Below, in pieces: positions 60,315-64,000 of a stretch of 64,000 nt of DNA. Location: NCBI GenBank assembly GCA_028287465.1, contig JAQBPO010000028.1:31860-95859 (forward strand). The letters are read 5' to 3'. Both the position numbers and the translations under genes were made by a program. Below the pieces are notes generated by a model. The model made no database searches, had not been told where the DNA came from, and saw only the letters and a program-made list of their open reading frames with translations. This stretch comes from Fibrobacterota bacterium. Lineage in GTDB: Bacteria > Fibrobacterota > Fibrobacteria > UBA11236. How positions within the stretch are numbered: position 1 is the stretch's first letter; every line of letters starts with the position of its first letter.

Positions 60315-60329
60315 TCCGGCTCCCGTCCT

Positions 60330-61172
60330 TCAGCGTCGGCCCAGCAGGGTCTTGCGCTTTTCCGTCGGGGGCATCCGGTACCGCTCGCGGAACTTGTTGG
60401 TGAAATAGTTCACGTTGTTGAAGCCCAGCTTCTGCGCCACGTCGGTGACGCTCAGCAAGGGATCGCGCAGCAGCTCCAACGCCTTCTCCATGCGAGCCTG
60501 GTTATGGTACTCCTTGATGCCCAGGCCGGTCTCGGACTTGAACTTCTTCGAGAAGTAATGCGGGCTCAGGAAGAACTTGGCCGCCACCTCGTCCACGCTG
60601 ATGGTCTTGTGGACGTTGGACTCCAGGTACTTGCGGGCCTTCTCGGCGATGATCTCGTTCTTGTCGAAGGCCAGGCTGGGCGCCAGGTCCGGATGCCCCT
60701 GGATGAGATCCATGACCCGGTAGATGATCTCGAAGATCAGGGCCTGGTTCCGGTATGCGGACTCGGGCTTCAGGCCCTTGAAGGACAAGGTCAATTCGCG
60801 CAGGCCCGCGCTCAGGAGTTCGCCCAACGGGTTGAGGCGCACCGGGCCGTCCAGGGCGGAAGGGGACTGGATCTCGAAATCGAATCCCACGTAGAGGTTC
60901 TCCACCTTCTCGCGGCCGGTGTTCACGAACTGGTGGGCCTCCAACGGCGGGATCAGGAAGAGATCGTTCTTCCGCATCGGCAGCACCCGGTTCTTCAGAT
61001 GCATCACGCCTTCGCCGTTGTTGATGTAGATGAATTCCCAGAACGGATGCGAATGGGACTTGCCGCGCCAACCCTTGGGGCAATTGACCAGGCCGGCCAT
61101 CTCCAGGCGGATCTGGCGCGCCAGTTCCACATGGAGGCGATCGTCTTCCTGGCTGTATTTATGCTGTTCCAT
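60330..61172 (-). CDS. AraC-family transcriptional regulator with cupin sensor
   Basis: A 280-residue regulator. The N-terminal cupin (about 30-110) has SHSHPFWEFIYINNGEGVMHLKNRVLPMRKNDLFLIPPLEAHQF, in which His residues form the sugar-binding site of such sensors. The C-terminal AraC domain (about 175-275) has the two helix-turn-helix units VDEVAAKFFLSPHYFSKKFKSETG and VTDVAQKLGFNNVNYFTNKFRERY. ATG 61172 is the start; longer frame upstream is nonconserved. It is divergent from the outer-membrane protein gene 147 bases away and may regulate it, perhaps in sugar uptake. Convergent with the rhomboid gene, 15 bases apart. Confidence 0.9.
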   Translation of the reverse strand: MEQHKYSQEDDRLHVELARQIRLEMAGLVNCPKGWRGKSHSHPFWEFIYINNGEGVMHLKNRVLPMRKNDLFLIPPLEAHQFVNTGREKVENLYVGFDFEIQSPSALDGPVRLNPLGELLSAGLRELTLSFKGLKPESAYRNQALIFEIIYRVMDLIQGHPDLAPSLAFDKNEIIAEKARKYLESNVHKTISVDEVAAKFFLSPHYFSKKFKSETGLGIKEYHNQARMEKALELLRDPLLSVTDVAQKLGFNNVNYFTNKFRERYRMPPTEKRKTLLGRR

Positions 61173-61318
61173 CGCCGTCCAAGGTAGGGCCGTTTCGTGT
61201 AGAAATTTACCCACAAATTGCAGATTCCACCTCGCGAATACCGCCTACCTTGATGGATCCTCCGGGTATCCATTGCCGGCCGGAGGAAGGGGGGCGATTC
61301 CGGCGGGATAGTGGGACT

Positions 61319-62932
61319 ATGCACGTTCGTTTCTTTTTCGCCGCCGCGACTTTGGTTTTTTGCGTTGGGATGCTTCCGGCCTCGGAGGCGGCGCACGCTG
61401 ATGCGATAGGCGCGGATACGACAGGCGCGGATACGACAGGCGCGGAAGACCGGCGGGTCGAGCGCAAACCCATCGTCATCCAGGCCCGTCTCGACTTCGG
61501 CCAGGTGGTCGAAGGCTCCAATCAGGACATCGCCACCAACGGTCCCATCGAATTCGTGCCCATCCAGAGAACGGGGATCGGGCTCATCCAGGAAGCCACC
61601 ATCGGCCGTCGCCTGGACGTGCGCGTGGGCGTGGCCGGCCTCTTCTGGTATCCGTGGCCGCAATTGAAGGAGTCCCCGCATACGGAAATCGTGAAGTTCG
61701 GTCCCGGCATCCAGGCGGCCGACGCCACCTACCGCTTCGGCGATCCGGACCGGCCCTCGGCCACGGCCCAATTCGGGTACTTCCCTTATCGTTACAACCA
61801 GGACGCCGCCAACCTGGGCGAGTACCTCTACCGTTCCACCACCTATCCCGGCGTCCTCTTCACCGGGGGATGGTCCTTCATCAATAACGGCTACAAGGCC
61901 ACGGGCGCGCGCTTCGGATTCAGCCACCTGGGCGGCGCATTCACCCACGATTTCACGGCCTTCTTCGAAAGCGACGCCTATCCCTTCCTCAGCCTTTCCC
62001 CCGGATGGGTCGGCGCCTGGCGCATCGGCAAGGTGGCGGAGTTCGGCGCGGGCGTGGTCTTCCAGCATCTCATCCCCATGAAACCGAGCCAGCTTACGCC
62101 CCACGATCCCCTTTCCACCTATGTCCGGATGAAGGACTTCCCCGCGATCCGGGCGGACACGGGCCGCGCCGTCATAGGCAATCTGCCGGATCGCCCCGTG
62201 ACCAACTGCCGCGGCCATGCCGGCGGCCCCATCGAAGGCATCGAGCAGGAACTGATGTCGATGAAGATCCCGGATCCCGGAGATCCGTCCAAGACCGTCC
62301 AACCCTATTATGCCGCCGCCAACGGGATCGATACCCTCTACCTGGGCGATTCCGATCCGCTTCCGGCCGGATACGCCTACCTGTACGCGCGGGACAAGAC
62401 CTACCTGACCTTCCGGGGCATCAAGACCATGGCCCGCTTCTCCCTGGACTTCAAGCCCCTCCTGGGCCTGGACGGCGCCCTGGGGCCGCAGGATCTCAGG
62501 CTCTTCGGCGAGGCCGCCATCCTGGGAGTCCAGGACCAGCCCTTCTATTACGAGGACATTTCGAAACGCATCCCGATCATGCTGGGGTTCAACCTTCCCG
62601 CCTTCCATCTCCTCGACCTGCTTTCCGTCCAGGCCGAGTACTACGGTCTCGACTTCGCGGACTCCGAAGAGAAGAGCTTCGTCAACAACCTTCCCGTCTA
62701 CCAGGTCCCCAACAACAAGGTCCGCCAGCATTTCTCCGATCTCAGGACCGGCGACGACCTGAAGTGGTCCGTCTACGCCAAGCGCAACCTGTTCACGGGC
62801 CTCAACCTGTACGTCCAGGCCGCCAGCGATCACCTGCGCCTGCAGGACTACAATTCCCGCCGATCCGCCCAACCGGTGGTGAACCGCCCTTCCGAATGGT
62901 ATTACCTGCTGCGCATCGAAGCCGGCATCTAG
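61319..62932 (+). CDS. outer-membrane beta-barrel protein of unknown family
   Basis: A 537-residue protein with signal peptide MHVRFFFAAATLVFCVGMLPASEA. The mature part alternates polar and aromatic strands (IVIQARLDFGQVVEG, LDVRVGVAGLFWYPWP, TAQFGYFPYRYNQDAANLGEYLYRSTTYPGVLFTGGW, ARFSLDFKPLLGL, IMLGFNLPAFHLLDLLSVQAEYYGLDF) and ends WYYLLRIEAGI, a typical barrel. It resembles large outer-membrane proteins of Fibrobacter-like bacteria but I cannot name a family. Residues 28-43 hold tandem GADTTGADTT repeats. The AraC regulator is divergent, and the ThuA gene follows 76 bases later, so a carbohydrate-related unit is plausible. Confidence 0.6.
   Translation: MHVRFFFAAATLVFCVGMLPASEAAHADAIGADTTGADTTGAEDRRVERKPIVIQARLDFGQVVEGSNQDIATNGPIEFVPIQRTGIGLIQEATIGRRLDVRVGVAGLFWYPWPQLKESPHTEIVKFGPGIQAADATYRFGDPDRPSATAQFGYFPYRYNQDAANLGEYLYRSTTYPGVLFTGGWSFINNGYKATGARFGFSHLGGAFTHDFTAFFESDAYPFLSLSPGWVGAWRIGKVAEFGAGVVFQHLIPMKPSQLTPHDPLSTYVRMKDFPAIRADTGRAVIGNLPDRPVTNCRGHAGGPIEGIEQELMSMKIPDPGDPSKTVQPYYAAANGIDTLYLGDSDPLPAGYAYLYARDKTYLTFRGIKTMARFSLDFKPLLGLDGALGPQDLRLFGEAAILGVQDQPFYYEDISKRIPIMLGFNLPAFHLLDLLSVQAEYYGLDFADSEEKSFVNNLPVYQVPNNKVRQHFSDLRTGDDLKWSVYAKRNLFTGLNLYVQAASDHLRLQDYNSRRSAQPVVNRPSEWYYLLRIEAGI
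61411..61440 (+). repeat. two perfect 15-bp tandem repeats within the outer-membrane protein gene
   Basis: The unit CGCGGATACGACAGG occurs twice in tandem and is followed by a partial copy. Being 15 bases, it adds or removes five residues (GADTT) in frame, in the N-terminal linker just after the signal peptide. Confidence 0.85.
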
Positions 62933-63008
62933 GAGATCCGAAATGAATGAAACGTAACCATCCTACGGCCTGGCCCGCATCCCGTGCCTCAAAGCGGGCC
63001 TTATCCTC

Positions 63009-63965
63009 ATGGCCCTGTTCTCCCTGCTGGCGGGCTCCGCCGCCGCCCAGATCAAGAAGGTCCTGGTCACGGACTTCGTCTACGGTTCCCTGCATCCGGT
63101 CGGCCGGCCCCTCTGCCTCGACTTGATCAAGGCCTTGGGAACGGAAATGGGCTATACGGTGGAGGTGGCCGCCACGGAAGGCAAGATCACCGCCGACTAC
63201 CTGAAGGGATTCGATCTGGCGGTATGGAATTCCATGAGCCAGAACGGCCTGCAATCCGCCGCGGCCAAGGCCGCGTGGCAGGCCTGGATAGAGGGTGGCG
63301 GAGCGGTTCTGTCCTTGCACGCTTCCGGGGATACGCGTACGGGCACGTGGACTTGGCTGATGGAAGGCGTCATGGACGCCAAGTACGAGGGGCATTCGGA
63401 CGTGGTCCCGGCCGACGTATGGATCCATACGGGCGCCATCGCCGCCAACGGCCAGTTCCATCCCATCCTCAAGAACCAGGACAAGTACTTCAAGCAGTAC
63501 GCGATCGCGGGAGAGGCGCAGAAGCGCTGGGCCCAGCCCTGGGCGGACGAGTGGTACAAGTACACCAAGAACCCGGATCCCCAAGGCAAGGATCTTACGG
63601 TGCTCCTGGAACTGGATGAATTCAACAAGCGCGGCGTCACGAGCTGGGATCCCGCCATCGCCAAGACCGGGTACCATCCCATGGCCTGGTCCCGGGGGAA
63701 CATCGGAACGGGCAAGGGCCGCCTGGTCTGGATCTGCACCGGGCATGACGACAAGATCATGGCGGCCAAGGACAAGGGACTGAAGGAACTTTGGAAGAAC
63801 GCCATGCTCTGGGCCACCAAGAACAGCGCGGGTTGCAAGACTCCCTCCGCTTCCAACTACAATGAATGGGCGGACAAGGAGGACGGGACCTGCGTGACCA
63901 CGGCCTTGGGCGTTCCGGGAGCCGGCACCCCCGGTTCCTCAGGAACCCGAGGCACTAATGGCTAA
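63009..63965 (+). CDS. ThuA-domain protein, probably secreted; start uncertain
   Basis: A 318-residue ThuA-like (glutamine-amidotransferase-fold) protein: IKKVLVTDFVYGSLHPVG, then DLAVWNSMSQNGL, AAWQAWIEGGGAVLSLHASGD, YKYTKNPDPQGKDLTVLLELDE, YHPMAWSRGNIGTGKGRLVWICTGHDD. ThuA domains are linked to disaccharide metabolism and secreted glycan enzymes. ATG 63009 yields a signal of only about 12 residues without Lys/Arg. An ATGAAACG start at 62947 (with AGGAG 11 bases upstream) lies in another frame, so a small frameshift between 62950 and 63005 is likely. The last residues (GTPGSSGTRGTNG) look like a linker to a missing module. Confidence 0.7.
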   Translation: MALFSLLAGSAAAQIKKVLVTDFVYGSLHPVGRPLCLDLIKALGTEMGYTVEVAATEGKITADYLKGFDLAVWNSMSQNGLQSAAAKAAWQAWIEGGGAVLSLHASGDTRTGTWTWLMEGVMDAKYEGHSDVVPADVWIHTGAIAANGQFHPILKNQDKYFKQYAIAGEAQKRWAQPWADEWYKYTKNPDPQGKDLTVLLELDEFNKRGVTSWDPAIAKTGYHPMAWSRGNIGTGKGRLVWICTGHDDKIMAAKDKGLKELWKNAMLWATKNSAGCKTPSASNYNEWADKEDGTCVTTALGVPGAGTPGSSGTRGTNG

Positions 63966-64000
63966 CTTGGGAAGGACGGGCCGGGCCGGGCCCGGACCGG

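Noticed and set aside
1..64000. CRISPR arrays, transposases, phage modules, rRNA or tRNA genes
   Set aside because: Looked for direct repeats with spacers, transposase motifs, integrase signatures and tRNA T-loops; none were found.

Overview
The window is GC-rich bacterial chromosome from a diderm. It encodes outer-membrane barrel proteins, many signal peptides and lipoprotein signals, a flagellar operon with a sigma-54-type promoter, and a PorV/PorQ-family protein. PorV-type proteins and AgmX/PglI-type TonB-like proteins, together with secreted carbohydrate-active and ice-binding proteins, suggest the FCB superphylum; a free-living, flagellated Fibrobacterota relative is my best guess. This is an inference: no rRNA, tRNA, CRISPR, transposase or phage genes are visible.

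Layout. 1-8.6 kb: end of an HD-GYP protein, secreted/envelope proteins (CC0125-type lipoprotein, lectin-like protein, 3D-domain protein), aldehyde dehydrogenase, HD hydrolase, an AgmX/PglI protein, SlyD and a DUF2071 protein. 8.7-15.9 kb: methyltransferase, DUF6176 plus PIF1-like helicase pair, orphan Hcp, RarD-type transporter, CAP-domain protein, a small secreted peptide and DoxX. 16-22.3 kb: a 1162-residue protein that I read as a pyrophosphate-type PEP carboxykinase, then the coupled ATP-grasp/alpha-E pair. 22.7-32.9 kb: DUF3105 protein, FAD-Rieske oxidoreductase, gamma-glutamylcyclotransferase fold protein, adenylosuccinate lyase, a CBM plus double-psi-barrel lipoprotein, GH18 enzyme, Excalibur lipoprotein and ice-binding lipoprotein. 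33-38 kb: a PorV-like protein interrupted by a beta-propeller and a coiled coil, its overlapping upstream membrane gene, and an RlmD-like RNA methyltransferase. 38-41.5 kb: DUF2167 protein, a pentanucleotide repeat, and two overlapping genes of unknown function. 41.6-47.6 kb: leftward cluster of sigma-54 activator, CHASE2-kinase, LpoA-like protein and Cys-rich microprotein. 47.7-54.6 kb: DinB, DHH phosphoesterase, FlgM-like small protein, aspartate kinase, GT-C-like membrane protein, cNMP-binding/DUF4388 protein. 54.8-59.4 kb: sigma-54-type promoter followed by flgJ(SLT)-flgN-flgK-flgL. 59.5-64 kb: rhomboid protease, AraC regulator divergent from an outer-membrane protein, and a ThuA-domain protein whose start looks damaged.

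How they work together. The best-supported functional unit is flagellar late assembly (rod/peptidoglycan lysis, chaperone, two hook-filament junction proteins) under one sigma-54-like promoter, with a sigma-54 activator 7 kb away. The most unusual items are the propeller-in-PorV architecture, the candidate PPi-PEPCK, the activator/kinase/LpoA-like/Cys-rich cluster, and the repeat-preceded 510-residue unknown gene with its overlapping HEAT-like partner. Several terminators are strong hairpins with few or no U residues. Long reverse-strand open frames are widespread shadows of GC-rich codon use and are not annotated.
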